NCBI GenBank assembly: GCA_030247885.1
Contig: JAPDRO010000023.1
Location: 496,001 to 560,000, forward strand
Direction of reading: 5' to 3'
Source: Taxawa tesnikishii (nom. ined.)
Lineage: Eukaryota > Ascomycota > Dothideomycetes > Dothideales
Length of the DNA: 64,000 nt
Position 1 is the first letter of the stretch, and every line of letters starts with the position of its first letter. Of this stretch, positions 44,401-55,909 are shown in pieces. The notes below the pieces were generated by a model that had not been told where the DNA came from, did not search any database, and saw only the letters and a program-made list of their open reading frames with translations. The position numbers and the translations under genes were made by a program.

Positions 44401-46277
44401 AAGGTTTGCCCAGAAGAAATACAGCAGCGACATCAGACTCGAAGCCGCCGCTTTTGTCAGGCAGATGTACCAAACCAGTACTCTCACACTTCAGATGTTC
44501 GTTAGTTGCGGCGGCCTGAACGTTCTCGTTGAATTCCTCGAAGAGGACTACGAGGATGAGAGAGACCTGGTACTGATTGGTGTGAACGGTGTCTGGAGTG
44601 TTTTCGAGCTCCAGGTGAGCAATGCAGTCGCTCTTGAAGCTTGTTCCTCCTGTGCTGACATTCTTTGCAGGGACCGACACCGAAGAACGACTTCTGTCGT
44701 ATCTTCTCGCGGAGTTCAGTGCTTTATCCCTTATCGTTAGTACTGAACCGCGTACTGGCCGAAGAGGGTGAGCTGGCGGAGCTTGTAGAAGGGCGCATAG
44801 TCAACATCTTTCTGCTCTTCTCGCAAGCCGAAAACCATGTGAAAGAAACGGTGGCCGACCGTATGGTTTTGAAGCGTATGTTTGCATCTGCCTCATATTG
44901 CGCAATCTGCTTACCTTCATACAGAGGTTCTCAAAGACCTGAAACGTATGTCGCCTGTCCACCAGGTCACTATGCTCAAATTCATTAAGAATCTTTCTAT
45001 GCTTGCAACTACCCTGGACGCACTTCAGAACTCGAACGCCATTGAGGTTTTGACGGATCTACTCAATGCCAGCATGAAGCTAGATCACTTCCGGGAGATC
45101 TCCAATCAGGTCCTCAACATCATGTACAACCTATGCAGACTCAGCAAGACCAGACAGGAAGATGCCGCTCTCAATGGTGTTATACCTCTGCTCCAGCGCA
45201 TCGTCAAAACGGAGCGGCCGCTCAAAGAGTTTGCACTACCCATATTGTGCGACATGGCACACTCTGGCAAAGTCGGTCGGAAGATCTTGTGGCAGAACAA
45301 AGGACTGCAATTCTACGTCTCCCTTCTTTCCGATCAGTACTGGCAGGTCACGGCTCTGGATGCAATCTTTGTTTGGTACATTTGGCTCGTGCTCTCTCAC
45401 GGAGTTCACAATGCTAACCCTTACTAGGCTACAAGAAGAGACTGCTAAGGTCGAGGACACACTCCTTGCCAGCTCCGATTTCAGCGACGCTATCATCAAT
45501 TGCTTCCTAAACTCAAAAGCAGATTCTTTTGAGAACTTCCTGGAGCCTCTCCAGAAACTCCTGCGCCTCTCCCCGCCCATCGCTCACTCTCTTGCTCATC
45601 CCGACCTGTTGTCCCGGACAGTCTTGAAGTTGCAGTCAAAGAAAGCCTTGGTACGGCTGAACCTTCTTCGTATCATCCGCAGCATCTGTGACGCCAGCGA
45701 TGAAGATGGCGCCCTCATCAGCACTTACGGTCTGTACGACTCCATCGCCGACCTAGCGAAACACGACCAGGCTATTCTCGTGCGCGAGATGGCCGGCGAT
45801 CTGCTAAAGAGTAGTGAAATTAACGCCCGCCGGATCATGGATGGTCAGAAGTCCCGTCAGCTCCGGAGAAGCAGTTCCAGTACCATGACACCCATCCTTC
45901 CATCGCCAGGTACCAGTCTTCCACCCACTCCCGGCAGCGACCGGATGGGCAGGGCCGGAAGTTATTTCGATCTAACTGCTGAACTAACAAGAGCACGACC
46001 CGTGGCTACCAGTTCGCCGTACCGACCGGTTAGCAGGGACGGCAACTCGGGCGGCAGCAGTGCGGCGGCGAATTGGAGCGGTGGAGGTATTACTGGCGTT
46101 CAGAAGAGCAGACTTCCGAGGACCAGTGCCGCGAACAGGGCCCACGGTCGCCTTAGCTTGGCACCGAAGACGGAGAATGTCACGCCCACTCATGCTTCAG
46201 CGCAGACTAGGCAGAACAGTGGCAGCGGAAGCGTGGCCGTGAACGCGAGGCGAAGAAGGCAGACAAGTGGCGGATGA
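41426..46277 (+). CDS. sepH: septation initiation kinase, SepH/Cdc7 type
   Basis: MAP4K-like Ser/Thr kinase of the septation initiation/mitotic exit network, orthologous to Aspergillus SepH, fission yeast Cdc7 and yeast Cdc15; acts at spindle poles to start septum formation. Nine exons; introns 41695-41957 (263 bp), 42093-42144, 42175-42224, 42290-42335, 42772-42824, 44615-44670, 44876-44924, 45376-45427. Kinase motifs: [52 protein letters not shown] Ser/Pro-rich linker with two DNWDD-type motifs follows, then armadillo-like helices from about residue 760 ([20 protein letters not shown] and on), and a basic Ser/Gly tail ending RRRRQTSGG. Frames change at CCCCC 41447-41451 and GGG 43501-43503, each as one missing base; with both, the sum is exactly 1411 codons (1410 residues). 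Confidence 0.93.
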
Positions 46278-47232
46278 AAGCGTGGAGAAGACTGAACAGG
46301 GGGTGAAGCGGCTGTTGGATGTGTGACGGCTGGTACATCACACATCCTGTCGACGCAGTGGGCACTTTTTCTTCACTCTTTCACTCTTCATTGGTTATCA
46401 GGTTGTGGGCATGGCTTTGGCGTGATCAGGATTCCTTTTGCATGGGTCGAGATGGGTTCTGCGAAAGACTTGATGCGGTTTTCCGGTGTTTGCATAGCCG
46501 TGGCGTTTGGGACTGCTGTTACCTGAAGGGCCGGATGGGCAGTCGGCAGGCTCTTCCTTATGAACATTTCGTACCTCCTTACCACGATTGCAACGTTTCG
46601 ATATAATCATGGCTTGACCTGTTCATTATCACGCATCTTACGTGCCAACCTGCTACCGCTAATGTCCGCGATGTATGATCGTGTTGGGTGAGAGCTTCAA
46701 TTTTAGGGGTAGCTAATGGACTTATTAGGACCCAGCGCTGAGGCCTTGTAGTGCTAAGTAGCTATGCTGCATGCCACAGCATATAGCCAAACGGTCTAAC
46801 GGACCACAAAGGACAGCAGCTACCGCAATAGAATACGCGTCTGTCAAAGGGGCCTGAGTTTGTTTGCCGTCATTAGTGCTCTGCTTGCATTAACTTGCTT
46901 GTTTGTTCACGACTTGTCACCGCAGCATTGGATGTCTGCCGCGCACATCAACCCCTTTGTTTGAGCTGGATATTCTCGTCCCCCGAGTGTTTGGTGTTGG
47001 TGCCCCACAACCTTTCTGGATCGCCACACACGACCCTTCCTGCCTCTTCATTACAGCTCGGCACTCAAGTTACGCCGACGCAAGCAACCAGCGACATACT
47101 ACCTCCTTGCCACCCCTGTCACCGCAGAGCTGTCGACACCGTTCCTGGTTGCCATGACCAACTCAAGGTCTTGCGTGCACAAGCCCTTCGTTCCTGACTC
47201 TGCTCCTGTTGAGAAGACGCACGAAGAAACGG
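46278..47232. other. intergenic downstream of sepH
   Basis: Holds the sepH 3' UTR. No convincing gene. A minus frame of 65-70 codons near 46400-46600 has no motif. Confidence 0.45.
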
Positions 47233-47424
47233 ATGTGGGTGAGCTTGCTGGAACAGCAGGCCGCCGGCCTGGGCGACCTGGACTTACTTCCCGCGGAACT
47301 CGCCATCGAGATACTCGAGATGTCATTAAGGGATGAGCCTCTCTGTGTGCCCAAGGAACCCGGGTGTGAACGTGCGAGGTGCATGATAAGAGAGACCCCA
47401 CGAAAGGTACGAAAGGTCCCATGA
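47233..47424 (+). pseudogene. F-box-like fragment
   Basis: Short frame starting ATG-TGG with LDLLPAELAIEILEMSLRDE, close to the LPxELxxxIL opening of fungal F-box-like proteins, then CVPKEP. The frame stops after 64 codons; a following segment in another frame (SSMPLLYKASKDLHMYC, about 47455-47510) resembles the second block of the same family. A complete gene cannot be assembled from the visible frames, so I call it a fragment or relic. An ATG at 47154 opens another frame that does not connect. Confidence 0.3.
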
Positions 47425-48257
47425 GACAAGAACGTACGTCCAGAACGCACCTTTCTCCAGTATGCCCCTGCTCTACAAGGCTTCGAAGGACCTACACATG
47501 TACTGTGCCTGAAAAGACATGGAGCTGGCGGTACACTTTTCTAGTGCCACGCTCCCTGAGGATTTCGGCGAGCTTCTTGACTTGCCGCCATATGTGCTGT
47601 AGCGCTTAAGAAAGGTATCGCTCGACCTTCAGTATATGTCTCTCATCGACACCGATTTCGACACTGGTACAGCAGTGATTGGGTAGAAGCGAGGCACCTC
47701 CGACGCAGAAGGTCGTACATCGTTCGACTTGGGAACAATATACCCGCTGCGAAAGCCTTATCCGTTCTTCTGGTTGGTGTGATTTCCGGGCCCTTAGCCT
47801 GCTCAAGAGTACCATGGGTTCATACAAGGAGCGGCTGCTGCACTCACATCTTTGACTTGGGATGCGGATCAACCTTGCCTTCAACAGCAGGCTGCGATGT
47901 TATCGCATAGCATTTCGACTGACTAGGCCGCAAGCCAAATGAGTGTGCATATTGCAAGCTCTGAGGACCAAGACCTGGTCGCCATCTATACCGTGTGCCG
48001 TCCACTATGTCATTGCCTCAGGCAGGCAACTTCAGCGGCGCACAGGCAGGAGTCGATCAGACACTGGCATATCATTGGACCTTCAGCCACGCTTATGCAA
48101 GCCGTCATCCTATAGCCCTAACGCCTTTCCGCATAGTTCTCTTCGGCATCATCTCCTCTTATTTGATTGCCTCGCCTTCTCTCAAGCCAGATGCTATACT
48201 CCCATTAGTGCGCAACACGAATTAAGACATCACCCTGAACACCCGCGGTAGAACAGC
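47425..48257. other. intergenic, no gene seen
   Basis: Short overlapping frames on both strands. A 72-codon plus frame begins with ATG at 48007 (MSLPQAGNFSGAQ) and contains a hydrophobic stretch (FRIVLFGIISSYLIA), but I cannot separate it from chance. Confidence 0.35.
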
Positions 48258-48407
48258 ATGGATATCAACACCATCTTCCAGATCATCGGAGCAGTCTTCG
48301 CGATCGTCGCGACGTTCTCCATGATGCCCCTTCTGTATGGTCTTGCGAGAAGAATTGTGAGGCGCGTCAGGCGTCAACGTGGTGGTACGAATGCGGATCC
48401 AGGTTAG
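48258..48407 (+). CDS. 49-residue single-pass membrane protein
   Basis: Very small frame: MDINTIFQIIGAVFAIVATF, then SMMPLLYGLARRIVRRVRRQ and a short RGGTNADPG end. One hydrophobic helix of about 20 residues is followed by a cluster of seven arginines, matching the positive-inside rule with a luminal or external N-terminus. It has an ATG in ordinary context (AGCATGG) and an in-frame TAG. No homologue is recognised. It lies 400 bp from the tail of the SDR-deacetylase gene. It may be a chance frame, but the amphipathic layout is unusually clean. Confidence 0.38.
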   Translation: MDINTIFQIIGAVFAIVATFSMMPLLYGLARRIVRRVRRQRGGTNADPG

Positions 48408-48804
48408 CCCAGACACGTACCTCGGAGTGCAGGTCACGTGACTAACCTTACCCTTTCGGGGAAGATACCCCGCTTCTCCCGCTCCCAGTCACGCACCCGG
48501 CGGCGTTCTCTTTCCACTCGACTACGAATGGCTGGTGGGTTCACTTCCACAACACTTCGCGGACTGGCAGTCCACAGAGTGAGACCTCGGCATAGTCGCC
48601 AAGCACAATGCAACGACCTTCCAACGATTATGGAACGATATTCATTACCAGGCTGTGACGCGCGAGGCATCTGGGAGATGGGAGTGGCGTATGAGAGAAG
48701 TGGTGTTTTGGTGTTTAGGAGAAGGATTCCTGGGCTCACGGCGTGTTACATCGACGGAGGATTCCGTAATATCAACGCATGTATGGTTTGAGTTTTCTTG
48801 CTCA
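48408..48804. other. convergent spacer
   Basis: Spacer between the tails of the small membrane protein and the SDR-deacetylase gene. No gene is seen. Confidence 0.4.
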
Positions 48805-50675
48805 CTATTCAGTCTTCCCTTCCCGTTCGCGAGCCCACTGTGTAGCGATCTGCTCATAAGTCATAAACTCCACCTCGCTGCCAAACGACTTGATGTATTC
48901 GAAGAACCTCTTGATCATGCCAATGATATGCGCCATTCCACTCGTATCCGGATGGATGACCAGACTGAAGACCGTCATATCTTCCCTACCCATCTCAATC
49001 TCCGATCTGAGCCATTGGAAACGGTCAATCCACATCCGCTCCACCACCCTGACATCCACGTAACCGGCAGAGTTGGGAACGTGAGGGAAGAACTGCATGG
49101 GGGTCATGTCTTCCATGTACCAGTTGCAAGGAATCTCGACCAAGTCGGAGCGCGGGAGGCTGTTGAGGTCTGGAGAAGGATGCATCCAGCTGCTCGCCTT
49201 CTTATCTGCAGAGAAGTCTATTGGCTCTATTGGCGCAGGATCCTTGGGTAAATAGTAGGGTTTGCTGTCATAGTGCGACAGAGAAGAGTCCCAAAGGAAG
49301 CCATACTCCTGGAGCAGGGAGATAGTGCGCTCCTTGAGCTGATACAATGGGGCGCGGTAACCGCATGGTTTCTTGCCAGTAAGTTTAGTCGCCAGATCAA
49401 TGCATTTCTCGAGGACGTCGCGCTCTTGTTCTGCGGTCATCTGACTTGCGCTCTCGTGGCTGTATCCGTGCAAAGCAATCTCGCAGCCAGAGTCAACGAT
49501 GGCCTTGGTCTGCTTGGGGAACGTCTCCATGGAATGGCCGGGAATGGCCCAGGTGACTTTGTCAGCAATTCCGAGGCTCTTGAAAACGCCGAGGAGACGG
49601 TAAACGCCAACGTTGGCAGAAAAGTAACCAGATGAATAATCGGACATGTTGTTCTCAGGATGAGCGCCTGTTCCAAGCCAGCCGGATATCGCGTCGAAGT
49701 CTATAGAAAGGGCAATCTTGATAGACTGCTTGGCTTTCGGTTTGGAGATCTGCATGGGCAATGATGGCGCAGACTGGGTTTGTAGTGCCTGAGTGGATCC
49801 TTCACTATTCTTCCCAAGCACTTCCTCTTCGCGCCATACAACACGCCCTTCCATGCCACCGTCAACACTGACGCATTGACCCGAAGTATGACCCGCTGCT
49901 TCATGGCTGGCCAGAAATGCGACAGCCTTTGCAACATCCTTTGGTTGAGCAATCTTCTTTAGCGCAACCGTGCCTTGACTCTCCAGATATAGCTCTCGAG
50001 GGTCGTCCAGCCGATCACCTATCAATGGTGTGTCAACCCAACCTGGCGCGACAGCGTTGATCCTGCCCTTGGAGTTGAGCTTGACCATCTCGTTCTTGAC
50101 TGTCATCACCAAGCCGTATTGAAGGCCCGCCTTTCCGGAAGCGTATTCCGAGTGCCCAGCTTGCCCGAATTTGCCGCATTCACTGCCCGTCACGACTATA
50201 GCGAGATTGTCCAGCTCTTTTCCAAGGTTCTCCTGGCTCTTCTTTGCCGAGAGGAGGAAATGCTTGATCGTGAGGAACGTGCCCCGTACATTGACACGAT
50301 AGGTATTTTCCCATGTCTCCAAGGGCATCTCCCAGATATTGGGATGCTCTTGCTCGTTAGTTATGCCTGCATTTGCGGCGAGGATGTTGATCGGTCCGAA
50401 ATGGTCACGGGCTTTTGCAATGCAAGAGGAAATGGAAGCCTCGTCCGAGATGTCTCCGGTAATTGTGAAAAGGTTGGGTGAGGATTCGAGGGAAGATTCC
50501 CTGAGATCGTGCGCTGTGACTTTGCATCCTTGCGCTGCACGCCATACAGTCAACGAGTGTTATCTTCGATCTGTTTCGTGTCCTCACCTAGAAGCTCCTT
50601 GACAATGGCCGACCCAATACCACCAGCAGCGCCGGTTACAAAGGCGTGGTAACCTTCGATCGCTAAGTAAGACAT
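48805..50675 (-). CDS. short-chain dehydrogenase fused to polysaccharide deacetylase
   Basis: A 605-residue two-domain protein in two exons (50675-50588 and 50534-48805; intron 50587-50535, GTGAGG..GTGCAG). Residues about 1-270 form a classical SDR: NAD(P)-binding TGAAGGIG in MSYLAIEGYHAFVTGAAGGI, NAG motif (AANAGITNEQ), catalytic Ser and YASGK (YxxxK), and AVAPGWVDTPLIG. A 40-residue linker leads to a NodB/polysaccharide deacetylase domain (residues about 315-590): motif 1 SIDFDAISGW, motif 2 HGYSHE (zinc His pair), motif 3 CGYRAPLYQ. The second part resembles the peptidoglycan-deacetylase/PuuE-like group rather than secreted chitin deacetylases, and there is no signal peptide, so it is presumably cytosolic. 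The frame is open through the junction with no stop or splice signal, so the fusion is real in this sequence. Substrate unknown. Confidence 0.85.
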
Positions 50676-51294
50676 GTTGAGACCGTAAGCCTCGATTGAA
50701 CAACTACTATGGAGGCCAGCGAGCTTCAGCAGAGGGCAGGAATGCTGCAAATGCAGCGATAAATGCCATAATATCTCGTGCAGAAAACCACTCCGCGCGA
50801 CGTCGGTAAAAGGAAGCTGTCAAGACAAACAGCGTGACGTCGCCGATAGCGACGTCTTATCGCGGGTTATTGAGTGGCCGAATTGGGTAAGCATATCCGC
50901 ATCTGTGTGCGCTGGGCGAGCAAAATGGTACTGTTGGATACATTTCGCTTTTCTGCTTCTCCTACTATATACAAAACACAACGGAAGTTCTCATTCGTTC
51001 CCTTTCTATAAAACACGGCACGGCTTGGGTAACCGCCCGAGAGAGCCTGCTGTAGTATACGTCGGCGCTTAAATCCGCGGCAAGCGAGATGGAGTACCTG
51101 TTGTAGGCGGCTATGTATTGGCTCTTGGTGCCTCATACGTGTTCGGTGTACCTGTCTCTCCGGCAAGCACGACGATCAAACAGCATGCGCGCATTGGAGC
51201 TCTTATGTGAGGCTGAAGACCTGGTCGCTTTCAGGAAATGAAGAATGACTATACTGTGCCGCATGCTGCGCCGCACAAGATGAGAAGATGAAAT
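50676..51294. promoter_or_regulatory. divergent promoter region
   Basis: About 620 bp between the starts of the SDR-deacetylase and the membrane protein gene. An ACGTCGCCGATAGCGACGT-type inverted repeat (GACGTCGC / GCGACGTC around 50834-50856) lies here and could be an operator. No gene is seen. Confidence 0.45.
50835..50854. promoter_or_regulatory. inverted repeat, candidate operator
   Basis: GACGTCGC and GCGACGTC face each other across a four-base centre (CGAT/A) about 180 bp upstream of the SDR-deacetylase ATG; the arms contain the ACGT core used by bZIP factors. The function is inferred only from symmetry and position. Confidence 0.4.
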
Positions 51295-53742
51295 ATGCGA
51301 GCAATGTCCAGTAGAAGCGACGAAGGGTCGTTGAATAGAACATCTGCATGTGCTATGAGTGTCTTTGCTACTCCGTTCGAGCGGTTCTTGCGAGCGAGAG
51401 CTGAGAGACCATTACCGCCACTTCCTCCACACCAATCACCGCCACATAGTCCTGTCTCTCCGGTCGACCATGGTTACCCTCCAACGCGATCCGCACGACG
51501 AAATCCTCAGGCTGAGAGTGGAGGCGTCCGGCCTGATGTAGAAGACGGAACGGCTCAGAGGGATACAACGCCATCTGGGGTATCTGATGCAGCTGAGCTG
51601 GGAAAGAAGACTGCCATGGTCACAGTAACAAAAGCAAATGATAGAGTGTTTGTGAAGGGCTGGCCAGGAAAGCCAACGAAATTAAAAGAAGCATCTTTGC
51701 TGGCGGTCCTGCTGGCTCTGAGCGATATTATCTTGACGCTTGCGCCCATCGCTTTCATGGGTAAGCGTAGAAGTCCGAGTTTTCATACAGAACGCTGATC
51801 GAAGCCAGTGCTGGGATTTCTGGTGCTCACGCTGCGTGGACGGCCGACGACCAACAACAGTCTGGGCACAAAAGTTGAACAAGCAACGGAAATTGTGAGG
51901 AAACGCTCGGCAAGACGTACGGGTGGAGACTGACCTCTTTGAAGGGACCCACGATATGGCCGGTTGTCTTTGCCGCTGTCGCTGGAAGATCATTGAAGAT
52001 AACCGCTCGCTTTTGTGCTGAGCGTGGATCCAAGCTTGGTGTATGAAGCCCGAACATCAGAGAATGATCCTGAGCTAACCGGCAGGACAGAACCTCGAAT
52101 TGCTCATGGCAAGCCAGACCGTATGGGGGACCTTTGAGAGCCAACTGCTCATGAAGCGGTTGAGTATCGTTGGTGCTCACCTCTTCGTACTTTGGACCCT
52201 CTCACCTCTTGGTGGCCAAGCTTCTTTGCGACTCTTGACTACGAGCACTGCGGTCACGAATTCAACCGCAGGCGTACGATACATGCCGACAGGCGGTATG
52301 GACTGGAACCAGACTAACAACGGCGCATTTGCTCTTGGTGATAATACCAGCGGTCTTGCGGCAGTGAACTCGATTTACAGCGCGACCCTACTCGCGCCGG
52401 AAAGTGTCAAGGACTCATCACAGGACACCTGGGGCAATGTCAAGATACCAAAGCTGGAGGTCGCGTCGCGTTTTCCATCGTCCGGGGATGGGTGGACTGC
52501 GCTTCCGGTTCTTCATTCCAGCAGCGACTACACATCGCTGGTCGGGTTGCCGGTCTCTGGAGGTCATGCCCAGCCTGGTTCAACAACCCTGTTTAACATC
52601 CAGCATTCTTATGTCAGTCTGGACTGCCCGATTCTGTACAACACTTCGAAGGACGAACCCTGGTGGAAACAGCAGTTGGGATATGTTTGGTCTTCCGGCA
52701 ACGGTTCAACTACCTTTTACGACCGTGAAAAGGGTACCCAGACCTCTTTCTTCCTGGATACCAACACGCGCTTCTTGAACGATCGTCTCGACGCGCTCTA
52801 CCTGAACGAGACCTCGGACATGCTTGCCAACAAGACGCTGCAGGATACCCGCAATGTCCTGTTCGGATCGGAATACACGACGCCGTTCAGTAACGGTGAC
52901 TATGCGCTTTTGCTTCGTAACTGCACGTTGGGTCAAAAGTACTTGGAAGCACAGGTACAGTGCCAAGCAAGCAGCTGTCGAGTGATTGCCATACGTCCTT
53001 CAGTCCGATTTGCGAACCGGAACACGCACCTCACACCATTCGAACTGATGCAGGTCAGCTTCAACACGATGCGCAATTTGCCCCTAGCAACTGGGACCAT
53101 TCACAACGGCGACGCAGCACCATCCGAGCTATTCATCCGTGGCGCAAGCATGCCATTTGGTCTCGCCAGCTCTTCCATGCAAGACATGATTTCGGTATCG
53201 GATGATGCCTTCGCTGTGCGTCTGGGTCTTCTTCTCAACACCTACTACCAGCTCTCCTTGGCGCCACTAGCCCACACAGGCAACTTGCCAGATCCAACCT
53301 CAGATGTATGGGCTTTCCGGAACGTCTCAGTCTCCTCTTTCGAGGATTCATCGTTGAGTGCGCCCTTCATACCCTGGAACGCAACTGCTGTGGTCTCGAA
53401 GACTGACGAAGTTTACGACTGCAACTACCTTTGGCTTGCCCTTCTCCTCGCATCTTCTTCCGTTTTACTGGTTACAGGGTTGGTTGGTCTGGTCCTGAGG
53501 TTCAAGTGCAACGCACCAGACATGATTGGATTTGTGACCAGCATGACGTACAACAACCCTTACGTGACGCTCCCGCCTGGAGGGGTACTTTGGGCGCCAT
53601 GGAGCGCGCGCATCTGTTGAGAGACGTTAAAGTCAAGATCGGAGACGTCAAGTGGCGAGATACCGTTGGTCATGTTGCATTTGCGACCTTGGGACCTGGT
53701 GCGGATGTCAGAGATCTTGACAAGCTGAAGTTCTATGCTTGA
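51295..53742 (+). CDS. large fungal multi-pass membrane protein, unknown function
   Basis: Member of a large Pezizomycotina family of plasma-membrane proteins of unknown role. Four exons with introns 51761-51808, 51895-51944 and 52039-52085. The cytosolic N-terminus is Pro/Ser-rich (about 120 residues), followed by TM1 (LLAVLLALSDIILTLAPIAF), a second hydrophobic segment (GPTIWPVVFAAVAGRSLK), the family signature LASQTVWGT-like segment and LFVLWTLSPLGGQASLRLL. A long N-glycosylated outer domain of about 400 residues (many NxS/T, several Cys) follows, then a last helix (LWLALLLASSSVLLVTGLVG) and a cytosolic tail (SMTYNNPYVTLPPGG, then GAMERAHLLRDVKVKIGDV). The tail lies in another frame from about 53582, as if one G were missing in GGGG 53582-53585; adding one base gives exactly 768 codons. 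Confidence 0.82.
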
Positions 53743-55909
53743 TGATTCTTCGACGAGTCCAGGCAGAGTCGGTGTTCAGAACGAAATCCATATTTTCTGG
53801 ACCATCGTCCAATCATTTCTCGCACATATTGTACACTGCATACGCGCTAGACTTTCAAGATTCTGGGCGCCCAAAAGGAAGATGCATAATGAGTAAAATC
53901 GCTCATCGGTTGCTCTTACCGGCCACCTCTTTCGTTGCAGTGTGTTCGACCAACCATCTTCTATTGGCGCGTGTCGCGTTTTCTTTTGCGCAAGACTCCG
54001 TCTGCACCTTCTCTGAAGCCCGTAAGGCACGTTGCACACTTCATGTTGCGTCGTAATCGTGAAGATAGCTAGTTAGTGCGTTCTGCAAGAGGGCTGTTCT
54101 AGCGCGACATGGTCTTTGGTACGCTGGAGAAAGGTGCATGAAATGGTGAGATCACCTTGGCCATGAAAGATCCTACAGAATCGCTCTGCTCCACGAAGGG
54201 GATCGGAGCCGGGTCCATATGCCCGGCAAGTCGCTCACGATGTGTGTACGACTAAAGGCTGTCGTTGTTGAGAAAGCTATCCCTGCTCACTGCGTGAACG
54301 ACGTCCAACGCGCTCGGGGCGAAGATGGCGAGGTATCGATAACTCCCGAACTTGAGCGGTCGACATGCATAGGGCTGGCCGCCAATGAGGTCTGGGGCTG
54401 AAAGGGTGGAGTGGAGGAGTTCCCATCGCAATTTCCGAGGTGCATGAGGGTTCTGTCATGGCCATCATCATCGTTGAGCGGCGGAAGAGGTTGCCCTGCA
54501 TTGCCGTCGGCCAGACGCGGTGCCCAGTGCAAGTCGACGCGGGTCGCGTTCATCTGCCGATGGTGGTCGATCCCAACTTTGCAAGGTTGGACGGCGTCCG
54601 CAGTCGAAAATCACTCAGAATCGCTGTGGAGGGGGCCGAAGATCGACTCAAGCCCCAGGAGCAAACGGAAGCGGAAGCGAAAGCAAAAGCAGCTGTCTCC
54701 ACTGCCCCAGCGTTTCTGTCACCAGTCAGCGTCGGACAGCAACACTGCGCGACGACGACTTCTGACTTGCGTGACTCCTGTCGCATCCTGCCTGCATGCG
54801 CGCCGTGCTGGCTGGAGGCAATTGGCCGCCAGGCGCAGCGTCCCCTGTCAAACACGAGCCAATGTGACAGCGCGCACACGTTTTTCCCCATCGTTTTTCC
54901 CTGCCCCCTTGGTGGCGCATCCGAGTCCGAGGCGTCCCCTGGAGCTAATCTTTGTTCCTGAACAATCCGACCAATGGCAGTGCCTGAAACCGAGTTGCCG
55001 GGAGGAGGCTTAGCATCCGTCATCGTCCACTAACTGCTTGTGGAAGTTTGAAACGTTGGATTTCCAGCCCAGAGCAGAGACGACATGCAGGAACGTGGGT
55101 TGGACAGAACATGAACCGCGCGAAACACAGCGCAACAACGACGACAACGACGACGACAACGACGACGACGCAGCGCGACATAACTGCCGCTGCTCAAGCC
55201 CGTGTTGCCAACGTCTGCCCCCGTATGCAGCGCATGGCAGGGAAAAGACTGCGCAGGGGAAAAACGGGGCTCGCGACCACCAAGGATCCAGAGCGCAGAG
55301 CTTTTCAGCATTTTCTTCTCGTTGGACCGAGAAAAACGCGCCTGGGCCTGCACTAGACTGAGATGCGGAGACTGTCAAAGAGCCTCTGATTGGGGCATTC
55401 TGTCAATTGACCCATGTTTGTGCGCGCCGGGGCAGCCTTTCCACTATCGTCACTAGCAGGGGTTAGGCTGTCGGGTGAGAAGCGGGTTGCACGACGGTCT
55501 GTCAATGGATTCCTTTCACACGCGCACCTCCACAAACTGCGCCCGCGCTTTGTGTCGCTGCTTCCTTGTTGCGACTACTAATAGCCCAAAGCCCTCCCAC
55601 ACTCCTTGACACTCTTCTTTCACCAACTCACAGGCTTGAGGTATAGCACAGCACGCGCGTTCGTCGCAGTCACTCTTTACACTCCCCGAATCGCTCATTC
55701 TTCGTTCAAGGGATCCAGCATCTCTTAGCACACTCCTTCACAGGTTCATTTGCGATATACCCGTTTCACGGATACACAAACAGTTCCTGCCACCCAATAC
55801 ACAGAATTGCCAGTCAATTCGTCCTATCATTGCCAATTGACGAACCGTAGCCACGCTCTCTAGCTACTTCAACCCACATCTTTCCAAGGAAAACTCACTT
55901 CACATCACA
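53743..55909. other. intergenic, no gene seen
   Basis: About 2.2 kb. Overlapping open frames of 150-200 codons occur at 54411-55023 on both strands in GC-rich sequence but share no motif and no splice pattern. A CA/AC-rich repeat occurs at 55134-55170. From about 55560 the sequence is pyrimidine-rich and forms the promoter and leader of the DPBB gene. Confidence 0.45.
55134..55170 (+). repeat. ACG/ACA trinucleotide repeat
   Basis: Run of ACG and ACA triplets (AACGACGACGACAACGACG-like). Low complexity; both strands stay open and encode simple Thr/Asp or Arg/Cys runs. Confidence 0.7.

Noticed and set aside
47154-47336. 60-codon frame starting MTNSRSCVHKPF as first exon of the F-box-like fragment
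   Set aside because: The frame offset needs an intron shorter than 25 bases, which is not possible.
54411-55023. Three overlapping frames of 157-200 codons on both strands
   Set aside because: GC-rich DNA with few stops; no motif, no splice signals, and no preferred strand.
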